From: Campylobacterales bacterium
Lineage (GTDB): Bacteria; Campylobacterota; Campylobacteria; Campylobacterales; JACAEZ01
Reading direction: 5' to 3'
Length of the DNA: 9,260 nt
Assembly (NCBI GenBank): GCA_013388565.1
Contig: JACAEZ010000067.1
Span: forward strand, 1 to 9,260
The position numbers and the translations under genes are program-made. Shown here piece after piece: positions 1 through 5,668 of this stretch; positions within the stretch are counted from its first letter, which is position 1; every line of letters begins with the position of its first letter. Under the pieces are notes generated by a model. The model was given only the letters and a program-made list of their open reading frames with translations. It was not told the DNA's origin and made no database searches.

Positions 1-182
1 ATACAGATTCTTTAAAAGTTTTTATATCAACTTTAAAAACTTCATTTTTTTGATTATACCACATTTCCATAGCTTCCATTGGAGTCTTTCTGCCAATTCT
101 TGAATGGTTTAATGTGATTATTGTAAATATCAATATATTCAAAAATTCCATATACTTTTTTAATAACTCTTCAAGTGTTAAT
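1..182 (-). pseudogene. Frameshifted remnant of a DDE (rve-type) transposase, C-terminal part
   Basis: Read on the minus strand, this stretch gives pieces typical of the end of an IS481/IS3-like integrase-core transposase, split between two frames. TLEELLKKYMEFL is in one frame, EYIDIYNNHIK in a second, and HSRIGRKTPMEAMEMWYNQ again in the first. Joined, they match the usual family pattern of a TLEEL helix, a YNN..HS segment and the G+KTP.EA motif. At least two frameshifts are needed, and in the first frame a TAA stands just upstream of TLEEL (about 183-185). The catalytic D-D-E part is not visible: the sequence to the right is the modE promoter region. The left end runs off the window, so the true C-terminus is not seen. 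The family assignment is by motif only; that it is a dead transposase fragment is fairly likely, the exact IS family is not certain. Confidence 0.55.
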
Positions 183-242
183 TACACAACCACATAAACC
201 TTGACTCTATACATAAAACTTCAATGCTCAATTTTTACTCAT

Positions 243-289
243 TATATCTCAAATTATACATTGACTTTTAACTATATTTTTAATTATAC
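243..289 (+). repeat. Two 17-bp direct repeats over the modE promoter, candidate ModE operators
   Basis: The pattern TATAT-N4-AATTATAC occurs at 243-259 and again at 273-289, matching at 14 of 17 positions and offset by exactly 30 bp, about three helical turns. The first copy ends just before the -35 box and the second covers the -10 box. The E. coli ModE site has been described as TATAT-N7-TAYAT; both copies here have TATAT-N7-TATAC, a near match with the last base different. Because the first gene downstream is modE, autorepression by Mo-bound ModE is a reasonable inference. In such AT-rich DNA part of this similarity could be chance. Confidence 0.4.
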
Positions 290-290
290 T
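261..290 (+). promoter_or_regulatory. Sigma70-type promoter of the modE-modB operon
   Basis: TTGACT at 261-266 and TATACT at 285-290 are separated by 18 bases, close to consensus for a housekeeping promoter. Predicted transcription would start near 297, leaving a leader of about 24 bases that carries the AGAGGA ribosome binding site (309-314) ahead of the modE ATG at 321. The spacing makes this the best promoter candidate in the window. It also argues against a start at the upstream in-frame TTG at 201, which would lie upstream of the promoter. Confidence 0.6.
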
Positions 291-320
291 ACGATTATCT
301 TTTGCAAAAGAGGAAAATCC

Positions 321-1106
321 ATGGATTTAGATTTGGAGTTGAAATTATCAACGAATGAAAAAAGTTTTTATATAGAAAAATTTATAGCATTAATTGAAGC
401 TATTAAAGAGTGTGGTTCGATTTTGAAAGCTACACAAATGGCTGAAATTAGCTATAAAAATGGGTGGGATATTTTAAATATTATGAATAATCAGTTTTCA
501 AAAAAGATATTTGAGACTGAAACAGGTGGAAAAAATGGTGGAGGCACAAAAATAACTCCATTTGGTGAAAAGGTGCTCTCTTTTTATAAAGCTCTAATCA
601 AAGAGCGAGAGTTTTTTATTGATTTTATGTCTAAACAGCTTGATTTGGATAAAGAAGAGTTATATTTTATACAACGGAGATTTAGTATGATGATTAGTGC
701 GAGAAACCAATTACACGGTAAAATTATTGATATTAAAGAGGGTGCTGTAAATGTTGAGACTGTTTTAGAGCTTAAAAGTGGTGATAAAATATATGCACTT
801 ATTACAAAAGATGCAAAAGATGAGATGAATTTATCTCTAAATCAAGCGGGAGTTGCGATATTTAAAGCATCGTCTGTATTGCTAACACATGACGAAAATA
901 TAAAAATTAGTGCGAGAAACAAAATCGCTGGAACTATCTCTAAAATCATAGAGGGTGCGGTGAATGTTGAAGTAATTTTGGATATAAATGATGAGGTTAA
1001 AATATTTGCAATCATTACAAAAGAGGCATTGAGTGAGCTTGATTTAAAAGTTGGACAAAAGGCTATTGCAATTATTAAAACAAGCTCTCTTATGATAGGA
1101 GTTTGA
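321..1106 (+). CDS. modE: Molybdate-responsive transcriptional regulator ModE
   Basis: Cytoplasmic DNA-binding regulator that senses molybdate, normally repressing molybdate uptake genes when Mo is plentiful. The 261-residue product matches the usual ModE length (about 262). Residues 1 to about 110 form a LysR-like winged helix, including the helix around ILKATQMAEISYKNGWD and the glycine-rich wing TGGKNGGGTKIT (68-79). Two molybdate-binding TOBE/Mop domains follow, each opening with the signature SARN (126-129 and 197-200) and containing EGAVNVE repeats at 140-146 and 211-217. Start: the ATG at 321 has AGAGGA six bases upstream and gives the canonical family N-terminus; an in-frame TTG at 201 adds 40 residues with no family resemblance and would lie upstream of the promoter. 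The stop is two bases before the modA ATG, with the modA ribosome binding site inside the modE end. Autoregulation is inferred from the promoter repeats. Confidence 0.93.
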   Translation: MDLDLELKLSTNEKSFYIEKFIALIEAIKECGSILKATQMAEISYKNGWDILNIMNNQFSKKIFETETGGKNGGGTKITPFGEKVLSFYKALIKEREFFIDFMSKQLDLDKEELYFIQRRFSMMISARNQLHGKIIDIKEGAVNVETVLELKSGDKIYALITKDAKDEMNLSLNQAGVAIFKASSVLLTHDENIKISARNKIAGTISKIIEGAVNVEVILDINDEVKIFAIITKEALSELDLKVGQKAIAIIKTSSLMIGV

Positions 1107-1108
1107 GC

Positions 1109-1849
1109 ATGAAAAAACTATTTTTAGCACTATTTTTTCTTTTAAATGTAGTTTATGCTGAAAATATAAAAGTAGCAGTTGCGGCAAATATGGCGACTGC
1201 TATCGAGGAGATAAAAGAAGAATTTTTAAAAGAAAATAGAGATGATAGTATAGAGTTTATCATTGGAAGTAGCGGAAAATTGGCAGCTCAAATTGCACAA
1301 AATGCTCCGTATTCTCTATTTTTATCAGCAGATATGGATACTCCTCAAAAGCTTTATGAACAAAAATTGGCTCTTTCTGAACCAAAAGTTTATGCAAAAG
1401 GTGCTTTAGCTATGTTTACAATCAAAGATATTGATTTAGCAAAAGGTATAAAGGTTTTGGAAGATAAAAATATCGAAAAAATCGCTATTGCAAATCCAAA
1501 AACAGCACCTTATGGTAAAGCTTCACTTGAGGCATTTAAAAATGCAAAAATTGATGTAGAAAAAAAGCTTGTATATGGTGAGTCAATCACTCAAACATTG
1601 CAATTTGCAACAACGGCAAGTGATATGGCAATAGTTGCTTTATCTTCTATGAAAGATGAAAAGATGAAAAAATATATCGAAGGTAAAAATTGGGTGAAAG
1701 TTGATAATTCACTTTATAATCCGATAAATCAAGGTGTAGTAATTACAAAAATTGGTGAAAAATCTGATTTAACAAAAAGGTTTTATGAATTCTTATTTAG
1801 CCAAAAAGCAAAAGAAATTTTTGTAAAATATGGGTATGTTTTGGAGTAA
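1109..1849 (+). CDS. modA: Periplasmic molybdate-binding protein ModA
   Basis: Substrate-binding component of the ModABC molybdate ABC importer, acting in the periplasm. The 246-residue product begins with a lysine pair and hydrophobic core ending VYA, a signal peptide likely cleaved between residues 17 and 18 (VYA/EN). Mature-protein motifs fit the family: AVAANMATAIEEI (23-35), the oxyanion-binding GSSGKLAAQI (53-62), ANPKTAPYG (128-136), and the hinge-side TQTLQF (161-166) and DMAIVALS (172-179). The ATG at 1109 has AGGAG at 1097-1101, seven bases upstream; a TTG at 1103 is also in frame but lies only one base from that ribosome binding site. The gene follows modE in the same transcript. 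No damage is visible. Its ATPase partner modC is not in this window. Confidence 0.95.
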   Translation: MKKLFLALFFLLNVVYAENIKVAVAANMATAIEEIKEEFLKENRDDSIEFIIGSSGKLAAQIAQNAPYSLFLSADMDTPQKLYEQKLALSEPKVYAKGALAMFTIKDIDLAKGIKVLEDKNIEKIAIANPKTAPYGKASLEAFKNAKIDVEKKLVYGESITQTLQFATTASDMAIVALSSMKDEKMKKYIEGKNWVKVDNSLYNPINQGVVITKIGEKSDLTKRFYEFLFSQKAKEIFVKYGYVLE

Positions 1850-1856
1850 TATTTTT

Positions 1857-2153
1857 ATGCGACTTACACAATTTGAGATAGAGAGTATTTAAAATGCTTT
1901 TTGTAAAAGTTTTGGAAGTGGAAAAATTTATCTATTTGGCTCAAGAGTTGATGACAATAAAAGAGGTGGTGATATAGATTTATATATTGAGTTGGATAGT
2001 TTTGAAAATATTGGCAAAAATAAGATTGAGTTTTTAATCCTTTTAAAAAGAGCGATTGGGGAGCAAAAAATCGATGTTGTGTTTGATATGGGTGAAAATA
2101 GGTTAATTGATATTAATGCCAAAAGAGATGGGGTTTTACTTTGGAAGAGTTAA
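1857..2153 (+). pseudogene. MNT-type nucleotidyltransferase (MntA-like antitoxin), interrupted by an in-frame stop
   Basis: Reading through one stop gives a 98-codon minimal nucleotidyltransferase. The segment IYLFGSRVDDNKRGGDIDLY carries the family GSX9DXD signature (G28, S29, D39, D41), and KIDVVFD (71-77) supplies the third acidic strand. Codon 12 is TAA (1890-1892), where homologues commonly have a charged residue, so a single A-to-T change from AAA (Lys) would explain it. Between that stop and the GS motif there is no in-frame ATG, GTG or TTG, so re-initiation of an intact catalytic domain is unlikely; only an ATT near 1926 is available. In MntA-HepT systems this enzyme AMPylates and silences the HEPN toxin. 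The end overlaps the HEPN gene by 13 bases, the usual arrangement of such pairs. It starts 7 bases after modA. Readthrough or sequencing error cannot be excluded. Confidence 0.75.
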
Positions 2154-2581
2154 GAGAGATTTTTAGATTAATTGATAGATTAATGGCTGGATGTGATATA
2201 GATTATTTGGAGTTGAAGTCAAAAGAGATTGATGAAAAGTTTTTTGAAGATTATTTAAATCAAAGAATTGTAAATAGCTTTTTATTCAACTTTTCAAAAA
2301 TTCAAGACAAAATTGGTGCAAAACTATTTAAAAAAGTGTTGTATGTTCAAAAAGAGATTGATAGTGAAAATACAAACATGAGAGATGTTTTAAATCTATT
2401 AGAAAAACTTGAAGTAATTGAGTCTGCAACTGATTGGGATAGAGTTAGAGAGATTAGAAATATTTTGTCTCATGGGTATCCATTTAGTCTATTAGAGCGA
2501 ATTGAAAATATCCATTTAGCTATGGATGGATATGAAATAATTAAAAAAATCTATTTAAATCTAAAAAGTTACATCTCATGA
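2141..2581 (+). CDS. HEPN-domain protein, HepT-like putative RNase toxin
   Basis: The 146-residue all-helical product has the HEPN active-site motif RX4HXY intact as RNILSHGY (R106, H111, Y113). Proteins of this type, encoded directly after an MNT nucleotidyltransferase, act as HepT RNase toxins whose motif tyrosine is AMPylated by the MntA partner; that role here is inference from motif and neighbour. The start is a TTG at 2141 with a purine-rich AGAGATGGGG about 7 bases upstream; the next in-frame ATG (codon 15, 2183) would remove the first helix. The first bases overlap the end of the MNT frame, and the stop overlaps the start of the TOBE gene as ATGA, so it is embedded in the mod operon. 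The upstream MNT gene carries a premature stop, so the toxin may be unopposed, inactive, or tolerated for another reason. It could also be a HEPN protein with a non-toxin role. Confidence 0.8.
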   Translation: MEELREIFRLIDRLMAGCDIDYLELKSKEIDEKFFEDYLNQRIVNSFLFNFSKIQDKIGAKLFKKVLYVQKEIDSENTNMRDVLNLLEKLEVIESATDWDRVREIRNILSHGYPFSLLERIENIHLAMDGYEIIKKIYLNLKSYIS

Positions 2582-2958
2582 ACACAATAAGAGCTACTTT
2601 GAAAGATATAAAATCTAACGGCTCTTTAAATTTATTAGAATTTGAGAGTTTAGGTGAAGTTGTTAAAGTTTTAACTTTGGAGTTACCAAAAGAGTTAAAA
2701 ATCGGTTCAAATGTGACTTTAAAATTTAAATCTTTTAGTCTGATTATTGGCGAAAATGTGTTAGTTTCTAATAGATTTTTTGGTGAAATTATCGAAATAG
2801 AAGAGTTTGATATTTTATCAAGAGTTGTTATAAAAAGCGATTTAGGACTATTTGAAACTAACATTTTAAGCGAAAATATAGAGAGTTTAAAGAAAAAAAA
2901 AGATGTAACATTTTTTATAAAACCGAGTGAAATTGTCATTGATGAGGTGCTTTCATGA
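2578..2958 (+). CDS. Small TOBE-domain protein of the mod operon, likely molybdate-binding
   Basis: The 126-residue product lacks a signal peptide and membrane segments and appears to be two TOBE/Mop-like halves: residues 1-57 (IRATLKDI... ending SFSLIIG) and 60-123, whose [14 protein letters not shown] opening resembles the SARN..G.I..I.EG start of molybdate-binding domains. A stand-alone TOBE gene between modA and modB is a known layout in Campylobacter and relatives. Its job is not established; storage or buffering of molybdate in the cytoplasm, or assistance to an ABC ATPase that lacks its own TOBE domain, are plausible. Its ATG overlaps the HEPN stop (ATGA) and its stop overlaps the modB start (ATGA); it has little ribosome binding site of its own, which suggests translational coupling. 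Confidence 0.8.
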   Translation: MNTIRATLKDIKSNGSLNLLEFESLGEVVKVLTLELPKELKIGSNVTLKFKSFSLIIGENVLVSNRFFGEIIEIEEFDILSRVVIKSDLGLFETNILSENIESLKKKKDVTFFIKPSEIVIDEVLS

Positions 2959-3626
2959 TTGAAATTGAACCATTTTTAATCTCATTTAAGTTGGCTTTTA
3001 TCACGACTATTATTTTATTTATATTTTCAATTCCGCTTTCATGGTATTTATCGCAAAGCAAAAGCAAAATGAAGCCATTTGTAGAGGCAATAACTGCATT
3101 GCCAATTGTTTTGCCACCGACAGTTTTGGGCTTTTATCTGCTTTTTGCTTTGTCTCAAAACTCACCTTTGGGACAATTTTTTTATGACTATTTTGGCTTA
3201 AAACTTGTTTTTAGTTTTGATGGATTGATTATCGCATCTTGCTTTTATTCGCTCCCGTTTATGACACAGCCACTTCAAGCAGGTTTTGAAAATCTACCAA
3301 AAAACATAATCGAAGCCTCATATCTTTGTGGAAAATCAAAACTAAAAACTCTGCTTTTTGTAGCAATGCCAAATATAAAACCCTCAATCATTACAGCTAT
3401 TGTTGTTACTTTTGCTCACACTGTTGGAGAGTTTGGAGTGGTTTTGATGGTTGGTGGAAGTATCCCTAGTGAAACGAAAGTTGCATCTATTGCGATTTAT
3501 GAGTTTGTCGAGATTATGGATTATACAAATGCTCACATCTATTCGCTTATTATGGTGTTGATTAGCTTTTTTACACTTTTGACTGTTTATATTTTTAACC
3601 ACAAAGCTAAACAAAGGTTTTTGTGA
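2955..3626 (+). CDS. modB: Molybdate ABC transporter permease ModB
   Basis: Inner-membrane channel subunit of the molybdate importer. The 223-residue length is normal for ModB. Five hydrophobic segments are visible at about 9-31, 46-67, 86-105, 144-168 and 195-214. Family motifs include [17 protein letters not shown] (48-64), [10 protein letters not shown] (99-108) and the cytoplasmic EAA loop, [15 protein letters not shown] (119-133), with P139 in place, where the ATPase subunit docks. [14 protein letters not shown] (155-168) is also typical. The ATG at 2955 has GAGG at 2944-2947, seven bases upstream, and overlaps the TOBE gene stop (ATGA). The expected next gene, modC, is missing: the sequence after the TGA at 3624-3626 has no ABC ATPase motif in any frame. 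The gene itself looks intact. Confidence 0.94.
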   Translation: MIEIEPFLISFKLAFITTIILFIFSIPLSWYLSQSKSKMKPFVEAITALPIVLPPTVLGFYLLFALSQNSPLGQFFYDYFGLKLVFSFDGLIIASCFYSLPFMTQPLQAGFENLPKNIIEASYLCGKSKLKTLLFVAMPNIKPSIITAIVVTFAHTVGEFGVVLMVGGSIPSETKVASIAIYEFVEIMDYTNAHIYSLIMVLISFFTLLTVYIFNHKAKQRFL

Positions 3627-4046
3627 TAGAAAACTAACCATATGCAAAAAAAACAGTTCAAATTGTTGAGTCTAAAACTATAATGCCATGAAAAAATCAA
3701 AAACCCACCACAAACAACAGTACTATTAAATGCAAATTGTATCCGACTAACTCACTTGTGATATATAAAATTTTACTGATAAAAAATATTTATTTGGAAT
3801 ATGTTGCGACTATATCTCTTTGAAAAATTCGCAAATATCAACATCTAATGCTTTTGCAATATGCCAAACACTATCTTGACCTACAAGCATGAGCTAATTT
3901 CATTTGAGAAATATTTAAACCAAAATTTCAATAGAATTTACTAACTTAATACCAATCGTTATAGCTTTTTGGTTTTTTTATAAAAAAGATATATTAAAGT
4001 AACATATTTTTAATAGACTTACAAAAAAATTGGATTGGAACTTTTT
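3627..4046. other. Non-coding stretch with gene debris where modC would be expected
   Basis: This gap of about 420 bases between modB and the kinase gene holds no open gene. Directly after modB, a short plus-strand string (VIEN, stop, PYAKKTVQIVESKTIMP, stop) starts from a GTG that overlaps the end of modB; it matches nothing I recognise and has no Walker A, signature or Walker B motif. The part from 3810 to about 3985 is a minus-strand XRE regulator remnant, listed separately. A weak hairpin, ACCAA at 3951-3955 with TTGGT at 3969-3973 followed by seven T, could be a minor terminator. AT-rich promoter-like sequence around 3985-4015 probably serves the kinase gene. No tRNA or clear regulatory RNA was seen. 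Confidence 0.5.
3810..3985 (-). pseudogene. Degraded XRE-family helix-turn-helix regulator
   Basis: On the minus strand three pieces in different frames line up with a Cro/C1-type (XRE) DNA-binding domain. IGIKLVNSIEIL is in one frame, GLNISQMKLAHAC in a second, and VWHIAKALDVDICEFFKEI followed by a stop (rc of 3810-3812) in a third. The first is the usual IG..I...R start, the second the helix-2 SQ..LA..C block, the third the classic IAKALDV....F end of the domain. Between the second and third pieces, roughly 15-20 residues including the recognition helix appear to be missing. With two frameshifts and an internal deletion, it cannot make a working regulator. What it once controlled is unknown; such small regulators often travel with mobile or restriction-type genes. 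Confidence 0.55.
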
Positions 4047-5504
4047 ATGCAAAATATCTCTATCTATAATAAAATTAATAAACCCATGTATTATGTTCAG
4101 TTTGTATTTGCTTTTACTTTGTTTGGGGTTTTTTTCATAAATTACTTTTTGAGTAATAAGACAAAAGATAATTTAGAGTTGTTAAATCACTATAATATTG
4201 AGTATGATAGAAAGTTTGAAAGTATAGAACAGGATATTTCAAAACTTCAATCACTTATTTTTATCTCTTCTCATAGAGATATATTGGATTTTTTTGAAAC
4301 ACAAAAGATAGAGATATTGATACAATCTGTAAATGAACAGATAGATAAATTAAAAATATTTGTAATATCTCATGAAGATGAGAATAGTCAAAAGACTATT
4401 GAGTTACTAGAACAGATGAAAAAAAATTTTGGTAATTTTGCACTTTTAGGAAAGATGATACCAAATGATTTTAAAATAAGTAAAGAGGAAGGCATTGGTA
4501 CATTAGGTGCTATTGATAATGTCAATTCGATGCTACTTGCAGATATTTTTACTTTAAAGAGTGCTATTAAAAAAAATATAAAATCAAATATGAATATATT
4601 AAATCATCAAATGGAGAATGTAAGATTTATACTTTTTATTGTTGTTGTTTGTGTTTTTATATTGAGTGCTATTGTACAATTTAGAATAAGTAGTTTAGAA
4701 AAAATTAATAATATATTAAAAGATGAGATTGATTTTGAGATTACAAAGAGAAAGAAGCAAGAAGAGCTATTAATTCAACAATCCAGAAATGCAGCAGTTG
4801 GTGAAACTGTAAATGCTATTGCATACCATTGGCAACAACCTTTAAATGTGATAGCTATATGTGTACAAGAAATTCAAGAAGAGTTATTGAATGAAAATTA
4901 TAATAAGCAATTCGTAGATAAGATGTTAGATACTAGTTTTGAAAAAGTTATGTATCTTTCTCAAACTGTTAGTAATTTTAGAAATTTTTTTGATGATAAT
5001 AAAGTAAAAACAAAAACTTTTTTTAATGTGTATCAAGTTTTCAATGAAACAATGGATATTTTGTCTGTTCAGCTATTAGAAAATGATATAAAAGTTATTG
5101 ATAAGATTGATAGTGAAATAGATTTTTATGGGTATGAAAATGAGTTTAGACAAATCATATTTCATATAATAAAAAACTCTATAGAAGCAATACAAAAGAG
5201 AAAATCTCTTAAAAATAGTGATAATGGTTTTATTGAAATTTCTATTTTAAAAAATGAAAATGAGCTATTTATGGAGTTTTTAGATAATGGTGGTGGGATT
5301 GATAGTGATATACTTGAAAAGATTTTTAATCCTTTTGAACAAAGAACAAGTTTGCAAGTAGTTGGATTAAATCTGTTCATGATAAAAATTATTGTTGAGA
5401 GATATTTAGATGGAACTATCTCTTTAGTAAATAAAGATGATGGTTTAAATATATTCATAAAAGTTACAGAAACAAAATCTCATGATAAAAAGTGGAAAAT
5501 GTGA
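4047..5504 (+). CDS. Orphan membrane histidine kinase-like protein with degenerate active-site boxes
   Basis: The 485-residue product has a TM segment at about 15-35, a predicted periplasmic helical sensor region (36-191), a second TM at 193-213, a coiled-coil linker (215-245), a dimerisation/H-box helix pair and a HATPase domain (360-475). The layout is that of the Arcobacter-type kinases whose H-box reads AHQWRQPL. Here it reads AYHWQQPL (259-266), so the usual phospho-acceptor His is Tyr260 and a His stands one residue later. The N box keeps the key Asn (N377 in HIIKNSIEAI). The G1 box is good, DNGGG (413-417). The G2 box, normally GTGxGL, is VVGLNL (438-443), losing two glycines. There is no adjacent response regulator. 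It may be a pseudokinase, a partner subunit for another kinase, or newly decaying. Start: the ATG at 4047 has a weak GGA 7 bases upstream; a TTG at 4035 would add four residues. Confidence 0.82.
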   Translation: MQNISIYNKINKPMYYVQFVFAFTLFGVFFINYFLSNKTKDNLELLNHYNIEYDRKFESIEQDISKLQSLIFISSHRDILDFFETQKIEILIQSVNEQIDKLKIFVISHEDENSQKTIELLEQMKKNFGNFALLGKMIPNDFKISKEEGIGTLGAIDNVNSMLLADIFTLKSAIKKNIKSNMNILNHQMENVRFILFIVVVCVFILSAIVQFRISSLEKINNILKDEIDFEITKRKKQEELLIQQSRNAAVGETVNAIAYHWQQPLNVIAICVQEIQEELLNENYNKQFVDKMLDTSFEKVMYLSQTVSNFRNFFDDNKVKTKTFFNVYQVFNETMDILSVQLLENDIKVIDKIDSEIDFYGYENEFRQIIFHIIKNSIEAIQKRKSLKNSDNGFIEISILKNENELFMEFLDNGGGIDSDILEKIFNPFEQRTSLQVVGLNLFMIKIIVERYLDGTISLVNKDDGLNIFIKVTETKSHDKKWKM

Positions 5505-5550
5505 GTAATTTTATAGTAATTGATTTTTTATACTATTTTGCAAATTTAAA

Positions 5551-5559
5551 AAAGGAGGA
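5551..5559 (+). promoter_or_regulatory. Strong Shine-Dalgarno for the 28-codon ORF
   Basis: AAAGGAGG at 5551-5558 is nearly a full complement of the 16S rRNA 3' end and lies 5 bases before the ATG at 5564. It is the strongest ribosome binding site in the window and is the main reason to call the tiny ORF. A possible -10 box, TATACT, lies at 5529-5534 with T-rich sequence ahead of it but no good -35. Confidence 0.6.
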
Positions 5560-5563
5560 ATTT

Positions 5564-5650
5564 ATGAGTAGTACAAAGACTTTTTCAGAAGTTGTTGTAA
5601 GAGCTAGGCTTAAAAACTCAAAAGAGAAAAAATATCTGCTTGATAAATAA
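5564..5650 (+). CDS. Small ORF of 28 residues, function unknown
   Basis: The reading frame starts MSSTKTFSEVVVRARL and ends KYLLDK, giving a short basic peptide (Arg/Lys rich, no membrane segment, no Cys). The case for translation rests on the strong AAAGGAGG five bases upstream and a possible -10 box at 5529-5534. I do not recognise the family. It could be a true small protein, a leader peptide, or the preserved N-terminus of a longer gene cut short by rearrangement; the sequence after the stop shows no continuation in the other frames before trmL begins on the opposite strand. It follows the kinase gene by 59 bases on the same strand and converges on trmL. Confidence 0.45.
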   Translation: MSSTKTFSEVVVRARLKNSKEKKYLLDK

Positions 5651-5659
5651 ATCTCTTTT
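5620..5659. terminator. AT-rich inverted repeat between convergent genes, possible bidirectional terminator
   Basis: AAAAGAGA (5620-5627) and TCTCTTTT (5652-5659) form a perfect 8-bp inverted repeat with a 24-base loop, spanning the end of the small ORF and lying 9 bases beyond the trmL stop. On the minus strand the stem is followed by GAGTTTTT, giving a short T-run for transcription leaving trmL. The stem is poor in GC and the loop is long, so this is a weak call resting largely on its position between convergent genes. Confidence 0.3.
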
Positions 5660-5668
5660 GTGCCTTAG

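Noticed and set aside
201..320. N-terminal extension of modE from an upstream TTG
   Set aside because: The extra 40 residues do not resemble ModE, the predicted promoter lies inside this stretch, and the ATG at 321 has a good ribosome binding site and gives the normal family length.
1928..2122. Open frame of 64 codons on the minus strand
   Set aside because: It lies fully opposite the MNT frame, which has recognisable motifs; it has no family resemblance.
2541..2939. Open frame of 132 codons on the minus strand
   Set aside because: It mirrors the TOBE gene, is rich in Phe/Ser/Asn as antisense of AT-rich coding DNA usually is, and has no motif.
3623..3693. Possible modC start (GTG overlapping the modB end, VIEN...)
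   Set aside because: It stops after four codons, and the continuing frame shows no P-loop or other ABC ATPase motif before a second stop.
3627..3810. tRNA, CRISPR array or riboswitch in the gap after modB
   Set aside because: No cloverleaf, no regularly spaced repeats and no recognisable conserved RNA core (for example a Moco-type aptamer) could be seen by eye.
3951..3966. ATCGTTATAGC, resembling half of an E. coli ModE site
   Set aside because: Only one half-site is present, it falls inside the XRE remnant, and no second half is found at the right distance, so chance is the simpler reading.
5162..5458. Open frame of 98 codons on the minus strand within the kinase gene
   Set aside because: It is antisense to the HATPase domain, which has clear sense-strand motifs.
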